Below are positions 13,751 to 25,846 of a DNA stretch of 60,000 nucleotides, piece by piece (position 1 is the stretch's first letter; each line of letters starts with the position of its first letter). Source of the DNA: Liolophura sinensis (lineage: Eukaryota > Mollusca > Polyplacophora > Chitonida > Chitonidae); assembly GCF_032854445.1 (NCBI RefSeq), contig NC_088295.1, positions 53,489,249 to 53,549,248 on the forward strand, written 5' to 3'. Both the position numbers and the translations under genes were made by a program. Under the pieces are notes generated by a model. The model did not search any database, was not told the DNA's origin, and worked only from the letters and a program-made list of their open reading frames with translations.

Positions 13751-15411
13751 AGCGGGTCCCTCTGATTTATAACAGACTCTTTCATGCAGAATTTGTTAAG
13801 AAATTTTTCGTAATACATCTTACATTTTTCGTAATACATCTTACATTTCCCTTACATCTAAGGGAAAATAATGCAATGTCAATATTTTTCTTCAAGCAAC
13901 GACTCTCCAGAGGCAGTTTTCTGGACAGCTCACCCTGACAAGTTACTGCAGCCTCCTGCACACTTTGTGACACAGGCAGCCACTCTCAGTTCTCTGCTCA
14001 TAAATGTGTGGTCCAAAATGCATCAGTTTAACACTTAAAGTACTGCGACTGAAAAATTCGATTTATTGTATCGATATCTGTCTGTCCACTATATGAAACC
14101 AAACTAACAATCGAGAGCTAATAGGTTTTTTGACGTGAAACCAATTATGAAAACTTTATAGAATTTTTTTAGATATTTGTCTGTGATATCTGTGCCCTAT
14201 ATCCTCTTTTCTATGTATATATATAGTGGCAGACTTCATGTTCACATTAAGTAGATACTTTTCCCATTTTGAGGCATAAAAGGTGTTGATTTAATGCTGG
14301 CCTTAAAGATCACTTGTCTGATCCCCCAATGTAACATACAAGTCTGTACGTCACATTTGGGGGAGGCTGTTAATAACTTAGCTAAATACATATAACTGAA
14401 CTTGTTGGCAAACACCACAAAGTTTCTTTATTGATAACTTCTGATTTAACTGACATGCATGCCATGCTTGATAATAATGGTAGAATGTACATGGTAGAAA
14501 AGAAACTTTGTGATGTTACTCTGTCAGCTTCTATATGCCTTGTAAAGAACTTACCTCAGCAAAGCTGCATAAGTACATGTATCTTAAACCTCAACGTGCA
14601 GCCAGGCCTTACAATTCCATCATAATCTGCTTTGATAAACTGGTTTATATCCAATGTAATGTAGCTTCTGTATTATGTGTATTATTGACTCAGCCAGCAG
14701 ACCAATGATACAACTCCCACCAAACATGTCCCTGTTCCCATTTCAACGTGGTTGATTGATGGGATAACTTGACAGGCAAAATGATGTAGTCAACAAATAT
14801 TGAGTCTTCTAATAGGCAAATAAAGTAGTTTAACAGGCAGTTGCAATTGGTCAGATGATTTGGATTGACAGCAACAATCGGTCAAACAGCAAACAAATGA
14901 TTCTACTGTGCTTACAGTATTCATGTACAGCTTGTGTATTACACCAGAATATCAGCTGAGAAATACGCAAGTCAAAACTGGTAGGACATAATGGTCCTAG
15001 ACATTCACTTAACATTCATTTCAGCGAATGATGACTGGTAAATGTTGGTTTACCATATACATGTATGGACCAGGACCTGTTTCACAGAGCCTTTTGTGGT
15101 TAAAGTCTAGAAGTTCAATCCTCTACAAAAAAAAAAAAATAATAATAACTGAAGCTGTATTCTCAAACTAGGGCAAAATTGTACCACCACTGCATGAGAG
15201 GCGAGTGATCACTCGTTCTCCACTCGAAGGATATATTACACACTTTAGTTTTATTTGTTAATATGCAGTTTAGGACATGTAATGAGATATAACATTACAA
15301 AAAGTGGCAGGGAAAAAATTGCTTCAAAGTTCTGTCCCAGGGGTCGGTCTGGAAATAAAGTAGCTTGCAGAGGTTAATGTCAATGATGATCGCTGTTAAA
15401 AAGAACTCTGT

Positions 15412-15426
15412 GGGGGGGGGGGGGGG
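15412..15426 (+). repeat. Homopolymer run of 15 G
   Basis: Uninterrupted G tract, rare in this AT-rich window. Confidence 0.9.
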
Positions 15427-15639
15427 AGACTGAATAATTGGAGCGTTTTTCTGTCCGGCGAAGCCATGCAGTGTCTGAGCACGTCACCTTTCCTACATTG
15501 TATATACATGTACATGGGCTAGCAGCGTCCACATAAAATCATGTGCAGTGTAAGTGAATAGAGATCTCCACCATAGTAAATGTATAAACCATGGAAGGCA
15601 TACAACCGTATCAGTTTGAACCGAGAATCTACAACATAA

Positions 15640-16150
15640 TAGAGGAGGTATTGACAGTGACAGCTCAGAGCATTCCTATAGGGTCATTTGGAGAAAAGTT
15701 GGATCCACTTGTTTTCCTTGTTCGTTCTTGATGAAATATCACATCACATGGAAATTTGAGGAAGCCCACTCCTCGAAACCATCCCACTCTCCCAACTAAA
15801 ATTGGCACCACAAACCATCTCTTGATGTAGGGAAATATCTATAAATGAATGTGATATTTGCTTAAACTAATCTCAGCAGAAAAAAACAAAATGGCTTCGA
15901 CTGATCAGTTTAATATGCTCAGGTTCATCACTGTAGCAACCACGGTTCATTCGCATTTTGAGGGGGTGTTCGCCATGCTCCGAGCAAGATTAATGATGTA
16001 ATTTCAGAAAAAATCGGACCATTGACGGAAAACATGCGTAAAATAGAGGGGTAATTAACAGCTGTTAAAAACACATACATTGGCATAATGTTCTTTATTT
16101 GGCTTTAATGGAAACATAGTCTTTGCTCTAGAGATTCTTATTTGAGGGAT
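15640..16150 (+). repeat. Dispersed repeat family D, copy 1 (~500 bp)
   Basis: Diverged match, in inverse orientation, to 36920-37440. Shared blocks include TGACAGTGACAGCTCAGA, CATCACATGGAAATTTG, TCTCAGCAGAAAA, GACTGATCAGTT and GAGGGGTAATTAACAG, in the same order. No target-site duplication seen. Confidence 0.7.
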
Positions 16151-16559
16151 CTGCTATTTGTCATACATTCCTGTGTTTCAGACTCAAATTGGGTCTGTAA
16201 AAATGCACTTTCAGAAGGACGTAAAGGCCTTAACATGATACTTTTCATGCCAACATGTGACTTTGTGTGGCCCTTTATGGTTGACGAATCTAACAGAATC
16301 AAGCATAATATGTCACTTGAAAAAAAGCTAAACTTGAGGTTGAATATAGTAGGTTATTCGCATATTTATGCCAGCATATTAAAACATAAAAAGGTGTGAT
16401 TTACTCTCACACTGCTCAACCAAAATGGCAAAGAAAGTAGATAACTGTTGGCCAGGCCTGTTTGATCAGCAGTCAAAATTTTTATTGATTTGATGCATAT
16501 AATTAAGAGCTTAGTCAGGATTAGAATTTTAGGCTAAAGCTTGAAATATCTTTGTGAAA

Positions 16560-16915
16560 TGGTCAAAACTACATGTAAATCATCATATGGGCCAGACTCA
16601 AATTCAGTTCAGTAATTACATGTAAGTTAACATACGGGCAAGACTCAAAATCAGTTCAGCAATTACATGTAAATCAACATACGGGCTAGACTCAAAATCA
16701 GTTCAGCAATTACATGTAAATCAACGTATGGGCCAGACTCAAAATCAGTTCATCAATTACATGTAAATCAACATATGGGCCAGACTCAAAATCAGTTCAT
16801 CAATTACATGTAAATCAACATATGGGCCAGACTCAAAATCAGTTCATCAATTACATGTAAATCAACATATGGGCCAGACTCAAAATTAGTTCATCAATTA
16901 CATGTAAATCAACAT
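16560..16915 (+). repeat. 47-bp minisatellite, ~7 copies
   Basis: Each unit contains TTACATGTAAATCAACATAT and GGGCCAGACTCAAAATCAG. TTACATGTAA is a 10-bp palindrome repeated once per unit. Confidence 0.93.
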
Positions 16916-17325
16916 GTGCAGTGACACAGTGAAGTGACACAATTTGATTCTGATTGATTCATCTACCTTATATGGCCACTAAGAGTATTTTTGTGAAGTT
17001 TGATCATTTTTTTTTTTAGAAAAATTTAAGATAAAGACAAAAATCCATATTCATCAATCAAATCAAATTTTCTGTATTCACTAAGAATAGCTGATTTGAA
17101 ATCATTGCCTTTCAGTATATATGACACTCATATATTTATGGTGTAAGACTTGTAACATATGAAAAATTATTCTGCGACTGGCTTTATAAATTTTAGGAAC
17201 TGAATTACATTTGTTGAATCACTGAATGGTAACACCTGCACAGGCAAGGCTTAAACTGTAAAACATAATTATTTGTGCTATTCTGAAATAATAGCAGAAA
17301 TTAGGTTTGATTTACACTAATCGAT

Positions 17326-18102
17326 TCTAGTGTTGCAGTTAGCTAAGCCATTAGGCATAAGCTAGTGTAGCAGTTAACTAAGCCATTAGGCATACGCTAG
17401 TGTAGCAGTTAGCTAAACCATAGGGCATTTTCTAGTGTAGCAGTTATCTAAGCCATTGGGCATAAGCTGGTGTAGCAGTTAGCTAAGCCATTGGACATGA
17501 GCTAGTGTAGCAGTTAGCTAAGCCATTGGGCATGATCTAGTGTGGCAGCTAAGCCATTGGGTATAATCTAGTGTAGCAGTTAACTAAACCATTGGACATA
17601 AGCTGGTGTAGCAGTTAGCTAAACCATTGGACATGAGCTAGTGTAGCAGTTAGCTAAACCATTGGACATAAGCTGGTGTAGCAGTTAGCTAAACCATTGG
17701 ACATGAGCTGGTGTAGCAGTTAGCTAAACCATTGGACATAAGCTGGTGTAACAGTTAGCTAAGCCATTAGGCATAATCTAGTGTGGCAGCTAAGCCATTG
17801 GGCATAAGCTAATGTAGCAGTTAACTAAGCCATTAGGCATACGCTAGTGTAGCAGTTAGCTAAACCATAAGGCATTTTCTAGTGTAGCAGTTATCTAAGC
17901 CATTGGGCATAAGCTAGTGTAGCAGCTAGCTAAGCCATTGGACATGAGCTAGTGTAACAGTTAGCTAAGCCATTGGGCATAATCTAGTGTAGCAGTTAGC
18001 TAAACCATTGGACATGAGCTAGTGTAGTAGTTAGCTAAACCATTGGACATGAGCTAGTGTAGCAGTTAGCTAAGCTGTTGGGCATAAGGTAGTGTAAGCC
18101 AT
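17326..18102 (+). repeat. 35-bp minisatellite, ~21 copies with internal block duplication
   Basis: Unit GCTAGTGTAGCAGTTAGCTA plus AGCCATTGGGCATAA. A ~100-bp block of distinctive variants (CATACGCTAG ... GGCATTTTCTAG) at about 17364 recurs 447 bp later. Confidence 0.95.
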
Positions 18103-18248
18103 TATTCAGGTTTAAATGTTCTAAACTAAGACTTGAATATTAACGTTTGACCATGTTTCATAAAACTGTTAATTCTTATTCCAAACCATTCCATATAGTA
18201 TAGTAGTCTTGTAGACCAGTGGATAGGTACTGGGTTTAGCAGCAAACG

Positions 18249-18414
18249 CCTAATACCCAACCAAAGTGTATCAGTTTTGTTCCTTTTTCAAAGGGCCGAT
18301 CTTCAAGGGCACAAGCATGGTGTTTTAGCAGCCCTGCTCATAAGCAGGCCTAGTCTGGTATTAGGCCTACTGTAGCTGGCTGTACTGACATCAGGGAATT
18401 TACCGAACACAGCT
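18249..18414 (+). repeat. Dispersed repeat family C, copy 2
   Basis: Second copy of the family seen at 13568-13750, same orientation. Confidence 0.75.
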
Positions 18415-21400
18415 TATTTGGCTGATGTGAGATGTGATACTTGTGCATGTTAATGATGGTTAAACATAGAGTCAAGGTTGTTCACCTTGTCTGGAAAGTT
18501 GACATTTCATTCAGACATAAACAACTTTACCTACTCGGTGAAACTCTGGGGAGCAGGTGTCTCTAAAATCGGCGCCACTAACAAGACTGAATCTGCTCAC
18601 TGCATGTGGCAGGTTTACACCTGCTTCTGGTTTATGCCCCCAATGTATTCACCAGCGACTTCTAGTGATAAAACTATTTCTAAATGGAAAGGAATGAATG
18701 CTAAAATTAGGAATAAATGACAGAGAGGAGTAAAACATTGCAGTGAGTGTATTTCACCATTATTTGAACATACGTCATAGTGAACATTTGCTATTAATTT
18801 ACAGAGCAGTTTTACACTTGTGGACTTTTCAGATAAAGACAGTTCTATGTATGTTTACCTGTACTTATTTTATGGCAGTTGTTTAATAAGAAACTTTATG
18901 TGTTTGTTTGGACTTTGTTGTGCCAGTTTTCTTTCCAACAATGTTACTGATTCTTGTTGCTGGTATTAAATGTTAAATTTGTTTTGCCTCGAAAAGACAA
19001 TACAGCAGAAAAAAGGCTGATGTAGTTTCAAGTTAGAATTTAATCATTGGTCCAATCTTTAGATTACATGGAACTGTTAGAACATTTCCCTATTTAAAAA
19101 AAATTATTGTATGGAAGCCCAGAAACCAAGGTTATGGAGAACTAGGAAGCACTGTGAGATGTGAAAATGTACAAATTCCCTCGATAACTAGATACAAAGA
19201 GTCAGTACTCTGCATTTGTGTCCTTTCGTTTAATAGTGAAGAAATGTTAAATAAAATTCTTTGGTTCAAATTCTGATCTGGATTCCTGCCAAAAATTTCA
19301 TTATTTAGGCACAAAAGTTCATACAGATCCATAATTTTTTTGTAAAGCTGCTCCGAACACAAGCATGTTACCCAACTTTCTTCTGCAGGAGTAATGAAAA
19401 ATACAGGCAAATGCTGTGTATTTTGGACTGAAGAACATTCAATGTGGCTGGTGACTTAACCCTAGGCAGTGGAAGACATTCTCCGTCCTAAATGTCATAA
19501 TTGGCGTTTTTTCTGTTGTGTAGACCTTGACACAGTTAGTCATCTAATGCGCAATATATTGGAGCTTGATTTGAGTAACCTTGATCTTGACAGCCGGAAG
19601 AAAAACGAAAAAAATCATCTGAAGCTTTTTTCACCTTACAATGTATAAATTTATCCAGAGGCTTAGTACAAATACTCCATAGTTTATGATTAGCTAAGAC
19701 TACCGGTATTCTGGAAATTGTTTATTGGGAAGTAATGTCATCTAAATAAGAAGGCATGTTGATATGCTTGGGGAAGAAATCTATTTCTGGATATAAAAAT
19801 ATTACCGCTAGACAGCAAAATTTCAGGTATTGTACAGATAAAATTTCCATACAAGATAGGATTTGGCTTTTTTTTAATGTATCAACCATACGGCTTTTCT
19901 GTCAGTATTTTGATGATATCTTTGAGTGATCATTTGGGAGTCAGTAAATATTAATAACAGTTCATCACGTAGCTCTGTTGTATATGTGATGTCCTGATTG
20001 TCAACATTGTCAGCTCCCAGCAGCTGAGCTAATTAAACTGGAGAAAAAAAAAGACAGTCCTCTGCCACATAGATTTCTTTCCGTAGTTATATTTGGAAGA
20101 CTTTTTTTTAACATGGCTTTCATTCGTTGAAGTACCAGTTGTATTTATTCTCAATTTTATTTAAAACTGAAACTAGTGCTGTATTAGAAAAAAAGCCAGC
20201 AAATTAGCCATTAGATTGATCAATGCTGGTGCTATACATGTACAACTCTACCACGATATTCAGGCAGTTTCACTGGAAAATGTGACTAATCCTGCTTTAG
20301 ATACCAGTCGCCAAAGCAGTTTAATTTATTTGTTTTTTTCCTTAAATGATGGCCAGTTTTTTGGGGGGTGGGGAAAATGGAGTACTAGCAGGCCTGAGTG
20401 AAATACAAGCAACTTAACCACCAAGTCACAATTTAATAAGTCGCCCAAGCAATTTGAAGCTAATAGCATTCGATATTTTGCATGGCTGATGTACCCTAAT
20501 TATGTTATAATTTGCAGTTGTGTGCAAGTATAAAGACAAAAAGGTTTGCTTTTCCTTGGTTTCTGAGATTCATTAAGATTTAGATAACTCAAATTTGTGT
20601 GGCAAAATTTAATGTCATTGACATGCGTTTGCATTATGAAATGCCTTATGATGAGAGAGCTATGGGGTGTAGAGAAATAATTTGCGCAGTGTTATGAGGC
20701 TTGCATCTTTAGTGACACAAGCAAATAATTTTAGCCTCATTTTGATAACAATTGTATGCGTAAATTTCACTGAAAAATGTGCATTAGTGGTTGACAAATT
20801 TGAGGATTTATAGTAATTGATAAATTGATTGCTGCAATAGTTTCAGTGAACTTCGTGCCATTTTTGTATTTACACTCAGTGGATGGATTTTCATGTATCA
20901 TGTTGATTGTTTTTTTGTTTTTTTTTGTTTTTGTTTTTTTTTTTTTCTTCATTGCCATAATTGTTAGAGTATTAATTTGCTCTTCTTGGTCATATTGCAA
21001 ATTATACCTTGTTACATGTATATGCTTTTGTACTGTATATGTCAGCTATAGCTTTATTTATGCCTCTTATTTTCAACATCGTTTTACAACATTAGGTGTG
21101 GTTCTTTTTAAACTTGATTCTCATCTCTAGACTATGAGCTTTATTGAAATGGATGTTTTATAAGCATTTCTAGGGTTTATAGGCTGGTGGATCTTGGAAT
21201 ATACAAGTTACAGTTTCTTTATAGTAAATTAGACTTTAAGTACTTATCAGAGATCAGAAGAAGTACCTCATTAGTTCATTCCCTCAACCAACCACACAGC
21301 CCGGCCGTCCTGACTTGCCCCCAATCCACCCACAGAGCATTTGGATTAATATCTGGAGGAAACTGAATCCTGAAACCGTTGTGCCTTAATCATCAAACAG

Positions 21401-21959
21401 CCGGCAAATGTCTTGTTTTAAATCCACAGCCAATGTATGGAGCGATGCAATCGAACAACCCTCACATTTTACATGTTTAGACATTGTTCGTGGTTAGTCA
21501 TTGTCTACTGTAAGTTAAACTTTAAGAGATATGTGAAAGGCTTGGTTTTTATTTCTTAATGGGGAATTTTAGGATGTGGCATAACATATAAATGTACAAT
21601 AAAGTTTCTCAGCTTTCTCCTTGGGGCATGCAAATGGCTACAGTTACCTAATGTACCCTAAAACCATACTCTTTGTTTTATAGTACCTTACCTATATCCC
21701 TTAAGTGCAGCCACTGGCCATTGTAGCATGGTAACAGCTGTTTTATGTATCTTATGTCATGCACAGAACCCTTAATGCTGGGTTTGTCTAAATTTGTCTA
21801 TGTTCCTTGTTTTTCCTGAGTAAGATAGTTCTCCTGATCTGAGAAAAGTGTTTTGAGGCTTAATGACATTCATTGGATACTTAAAGAAACCTTGCCTAGA
21901 CAGTTTTACACTTGACGTAGAGGTCGCACGTTGGAATCTAGCTCTCGCTAGTTTGGCTT

Positions 21960-22085
21960 CAGCTTCGATTCAGTGGGTTTGTCGGGTACATGGCACAGAG
22001 CACCTGATTTTCTCAACCCATAAACCTGACCATCATTATATAAGTGAAAAAAATTTTCATTAAATGCCAAACAAATAAATAAGAA
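21960..22085 (+). mobile_element. Old SINE-like tail fragment
   Basis: Reads CATAAACCTGACCATCATTA, then TATAAGTGAAAA and AAATAAATAAG, like a sister of family A. A similar piece lies at 13085-13212. Confidence 0.5.
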
Positions 22086-22196
22086 TGAGAAAAGAAAATA
22101 AGAAGTAAAGAAGTTGATGTGTGACAGTCTAATCACTCTTGTCCATGGTCACCTGCCGGTTAATTATTCCCCTTGTCAAATGGTACAATAGAATTT

Positions 22197-22218
22197 GGGG
22201 GTGGGGGTGGGGGTTGGG
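22197..22218 (+). other. G-quadruplex motif
   Basis: Four G-runs (5, 5, 5 and 3) separated by one- and two-base loops: a textbook G4-forming sequence on the + strand. Confidence 0.8.
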
Positions 22219-23084
22219 TGGTTAGAAATTGTCACAGATGGGAAAATATTGATAATGTAAATTGTTCCATTGCCTGCACCAAATTTTCCCAAATATTATG
22301 ACGTGAAAAGATATGAAGAGCCATTAGCCTTGTGTCTTATGTTTTCGATATAATGCAGCTCTCCCTGTTGACACAAATATGCCATGTTCAGAGCACACTT
22401 ATAGGCTGTTATGTAAGGTAGTGGAATCATGAAGACCCACAGTGAATCCTTAACACAAGGATAAACTATCCATTATCTTGTTGACGAGGTCTGTTGTCAT
22501 GGAAATGTTATCTTGATCAATGCTACTCAACACCTCACTGAATATATGCACCACTGCCCTTGACACTACAAGCCATCGACTACAAGACTCCTCAGCCTTG
22601 CATCAGACATTGATGTTTGTCAGTGTTTGTAATTATGGCAAAACTGTAGCTCAGGGACTGGTTTCCACCATCCATGTACCCAACCCAACGTTTCCTACAT
22701 AGTGGATTCCTACATATACCTACATATATGCATGCACATGGAGTAACTAGCTCATAAAATAAACAAAAATATTGAGAAAGCTAATGAACAATAGTTTGTT
22801 GATGACCATGCAAGCTATACTGAACACTTCTGTTTTTGAAATATTTCACAAGATAATGCATTGATTTTTGTTGATTTAGTGTCGAGAGATGGCCAAGAGC
22901 AAAACCCTACACCAGTGTACATTCCGGTCTCCAAAACCAAAGTGTTGTCGATTTCAAGCCTATTCACCATTTTGACCCATCAGACAGGTGTGGCCCTATT
23001 TGTAATATTCAGGTCTTCCCAGGCACTCCTCACCCTCAGGTGTAAAAAAGGTTAGGGTACAGTACAAGTTCTGTCAAAAGGCAC

Positions 23085-23765
23085 GATGCCATAGATGCCA
23101 CCAAGTGAACGAGCCCGCACTATTTACATGCTCGACGCTGGCGACCTTTTGAGCTGTCGTCAGAGCCCTTAACGATTAATTATCTCAGAAGACGTCGTGA
23201 AGAATTCGGCACGACAACTGATCACCTGCTTGACCATTGACTGCGTGTAACGGTCGCAGACCAAGACTGCCATAATCGCCTCCTCCACATCCGTGACCGT
23301 TTCAGGCCGGCCACTGCCACAGCTAATGAAACAGTCGGGCTCCATAATAACCAGATTTCTGTTCAAACGGTTTGGAATGGCCTCAGAGAAGCGAACCCTG
23401 TGCCCATTTAGTCATCCCACATGCCCTGGGGTAACATTTCAGCACGACAATGCCCATCCCCAAGTTGCTGCTGTATGCAGAGCATTTCCACAACCCGAAA
23501 ACATTGTGTTTGACTGGCCAGCATATTCACCCATCTGTCCCCAACTGAACACTTGCGAGATGTTCTCCACCGCATTTCAGTTCCGGGGTGACATCGGAGA
23601 GTTGCATTTGGCCCTCACACGAAAGTGGGAAAACATTCTGCAACTCACAATTGACCATTTCATTAGGTCTGCGTTGATGACGTGTAGCAGTGCTGTAGGC
23701 AAACGGCAGACATACTCGGTACTGAAGTGTGGAATTTCCCAAACTGACCCCACCCCTGTTTCCTA
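23085..23765 (+). pseudogene. Decayed Tc1/mariner-type transposase, internally deleted
   Basis: The + strand conceptual translation in shifting frames resembles Tc1-like transposases: ARTIYMLDAGDL near 23113, RDRFRPATATANETVGLHNN around 23295-23355, then TFQHDNAHP..AAVCRAF at about 23427-23495 and FDWPAYSPICPQLN at 23510-23550. Between about 23410 and 23430 it jumps from the N-terminal DNA-binding part straight to the late catalytic part, so most of the DDE core is deleted. There are frameshifts and stops, and the final Glu region reads as NTCEMF where intact relatives usually have an IEH-like motif. Not functional. Confidence 0.85.
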
Positions 23766-24827
23766 ACCTGCCACAGTGTCACCATCGGTTGTCTGTTTCC
23801 ATCATTTATGGAAATGCATTGCTAAGAGTCCATTTTATGCCCCCCTGAAAAACGATGTTAAAAGGAATTTGATAAGGCAGTTAATTTTATCAAAATATTG
23901 AGTGTTGTGTTTGTATTTTCGTTCAGTATAGATAAGCTGAGTAAGGAAATGTACATATGTTTAATACATCCCAGGGTTATATTGCCGTTTTGGCATCTGC
24001 GGTGTACTGGAAAACAGAGCCCTATTCTCCAGAGAAGTCTTGAGTGTGTCCCCTTTTCCTTGTCTTTGTCCCTTTGTGAACTGCAGGAAGCTACCAATAG
24101 TGTTGCATGTTTGAATTGTTCCTCCAGCTCGGCAGTTTATTTGACAGGCATATGTACACGTACTAAGCATCTGTCTCACTATTTTTCACAGACTCTACCT
24201 TTTGTAAAAAAAAAAAAATTACTAAACTGAAGTGAAATTCGTAGATCATTTTATATTAGGTTTTATTTATTTATTTTTTGTTTTTGGTTAATTTTCTAAA
24301 TCTAATATTTCTCACCCAATAAGGATTATGATCTAATAGGAAGGCAGCATGTTTTTTAATCACGTCGTTTTGTCTTTATTGTGACATGATTATGATGATC
24401 TGGGAAACGAACGTTTGACGCCATTAAAATGGCGCCAAGGCCCGTTTGTCAGGTCCCTATAAGTTAGCATGGAAACACCTGTTCAATATTGAATGGGGAC
24501 AATTAGAGCACATTTTTTTCTGTGATTTCTTTGTAAATGGGTCATGGTTTACTTATTTACAAAGATTATGGAGAAACAATGAAGAGCAGAATTCTTGTGA
24601 ATTCCAATATATGTGTAGTATGCAAAAAAAAAATAAATAAATAAAACAACAACAACAAATATAACAACATGGTTACTGGTAAGGAATAATGCCAGTCATA
24701 ATGACACCAGAAATCTGAATGAATGCTCATTCATCTTAAGAATTGCCTTTCTCCCAGCTGATCAGTCTGTAACCAATGAGGGATGTCACATGGTTAAATT
24801 CCTCTCTGTCTGAAGATTTGTACAGGT

Positions 24828-24965
24828 GTGAGGTTATGGTTTCCCCCTAAGTTCTGCTTGGTTTCCCCCTATGTTCTGCTTGGTTTCATCAACCAATAAA
24901 CATGACCACCGTTTATTAAAGTGAAATATTATTGAGTACAGTACAGATCCCTAATCAAATAAATA
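24828..24965 (+). mobile_element. Old SINE family A tail fragment
   Basis: Internal duplication of a gtttccccctaagttctgcttg segment followed by the family tail (AGTGAAATATTATTGAGTAC) and AATAAATAAAC. Confidence 0.6.
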
Positions 24966-25465
24966 AACAGGTAAAAAAAAGTATGCTGAAATGGGGTCTG
25001 ATTACATAAAATATTGACAAGTGTATGTTTATCTTTTAAAATATTTTCAAGTTTCCACGATGATGTTTTTGGCACCAGTCATGCACAAAATTATCAGACA
25101 CTTAAAATGTATTAGTAGAACTTCAGTATACCTTCTATATTAACAATGATAAAGTGCTGTGTTGTGGAGATATAGGTACAAGTATTACATTTTACCGTTT
25201 AAAGGGAATGAAAAACTTGTCTGGTACATATAATAAACAAACTAATACTGTATACTGAGTGCTAGGAAATGTCAGGCCTGAGTAAGGGAAACTCTGGTCC
25301 AAGCCGAAATATAGCTGCTAAAGCAGCGATGCTGGGGTTCAAGCCAGTATTTCCAGCCTATCTGGCGTCACGTCCTGTTAATTGAATTGTGGCTTAATGC
25401 GTTGATATATAACCAATTTAATTAGAAAGCGTATATTCTTTGTAGCCATCCATACAGTGTATTAC

Positions 25466-25660
25466 ACCATATATTTATTTATTTCATTGGTGTTTTATGC
25501 CGTACTCAAGAATATTTCACTTATATGCGACCAGCATTATGGTGGGAGGAAACCGGGCAGAGCCCGGGGGAAACCCACGACCATCCGCAGGTTGCTGGAA
25601 GACCTTCCCACGTACGACCGGAGAGGAAGCCAGCATGTCAGTACATGTACCTGCTCCAGC
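25466..25660 (-). mobile_element. SINE family A copy, inverted, truncated
   Basis: Reverse-complement match to the family tail and body. It lies back to back with the + copy at 25679. Confidence 0.85.
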
Positions 25661-25678
25661 TAGTTTAATCAGACAGCA

Positions 25679-25846
25679 TGCTGGCTTTCTCTGTGGTTGT
25701 ACAGGGGAAGATCTGTCAGCAACCTGTATATGGTCATGGGTTTCCCCCTTGCTCTGCCCAGTTTCCTCCCTCCATAGTCTGGCCACCATAATGTAAGTGA
25801 CATTCTTGAGTATATCGCAAAACTCAAAAAGGAAATCAATCAATCA
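25679..25846 (+). mobile_element. SINE family A copy, forward, truncated
   Basis: Starts at the family's CATGCTGGCTT segment and ends in a degraded tail. With the preceding copy it forms a fold-back. Confidence 0.8.

Noticed and set aside
19132-19410. 92-codon - strand ORF with ordinary-looking composition
   Set aside because: No recognisable domain, and no convincing splice sites or partner exons; insufficient to call a gene.
19700-19733. Possible missing CSTF3 exon (reads FWKLFIGK)
   Set aside because: A stop lies shortly upstream in the same frame, there is no donor in the right place and the rest of the exon does not match; chance similarity.
24413-24442. Imperfect palindrome GACGCCATTAAAATGGCGCC
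   Set aside because: Short and isolated; could be chance or a remnant of an element end, with no second copy seen.
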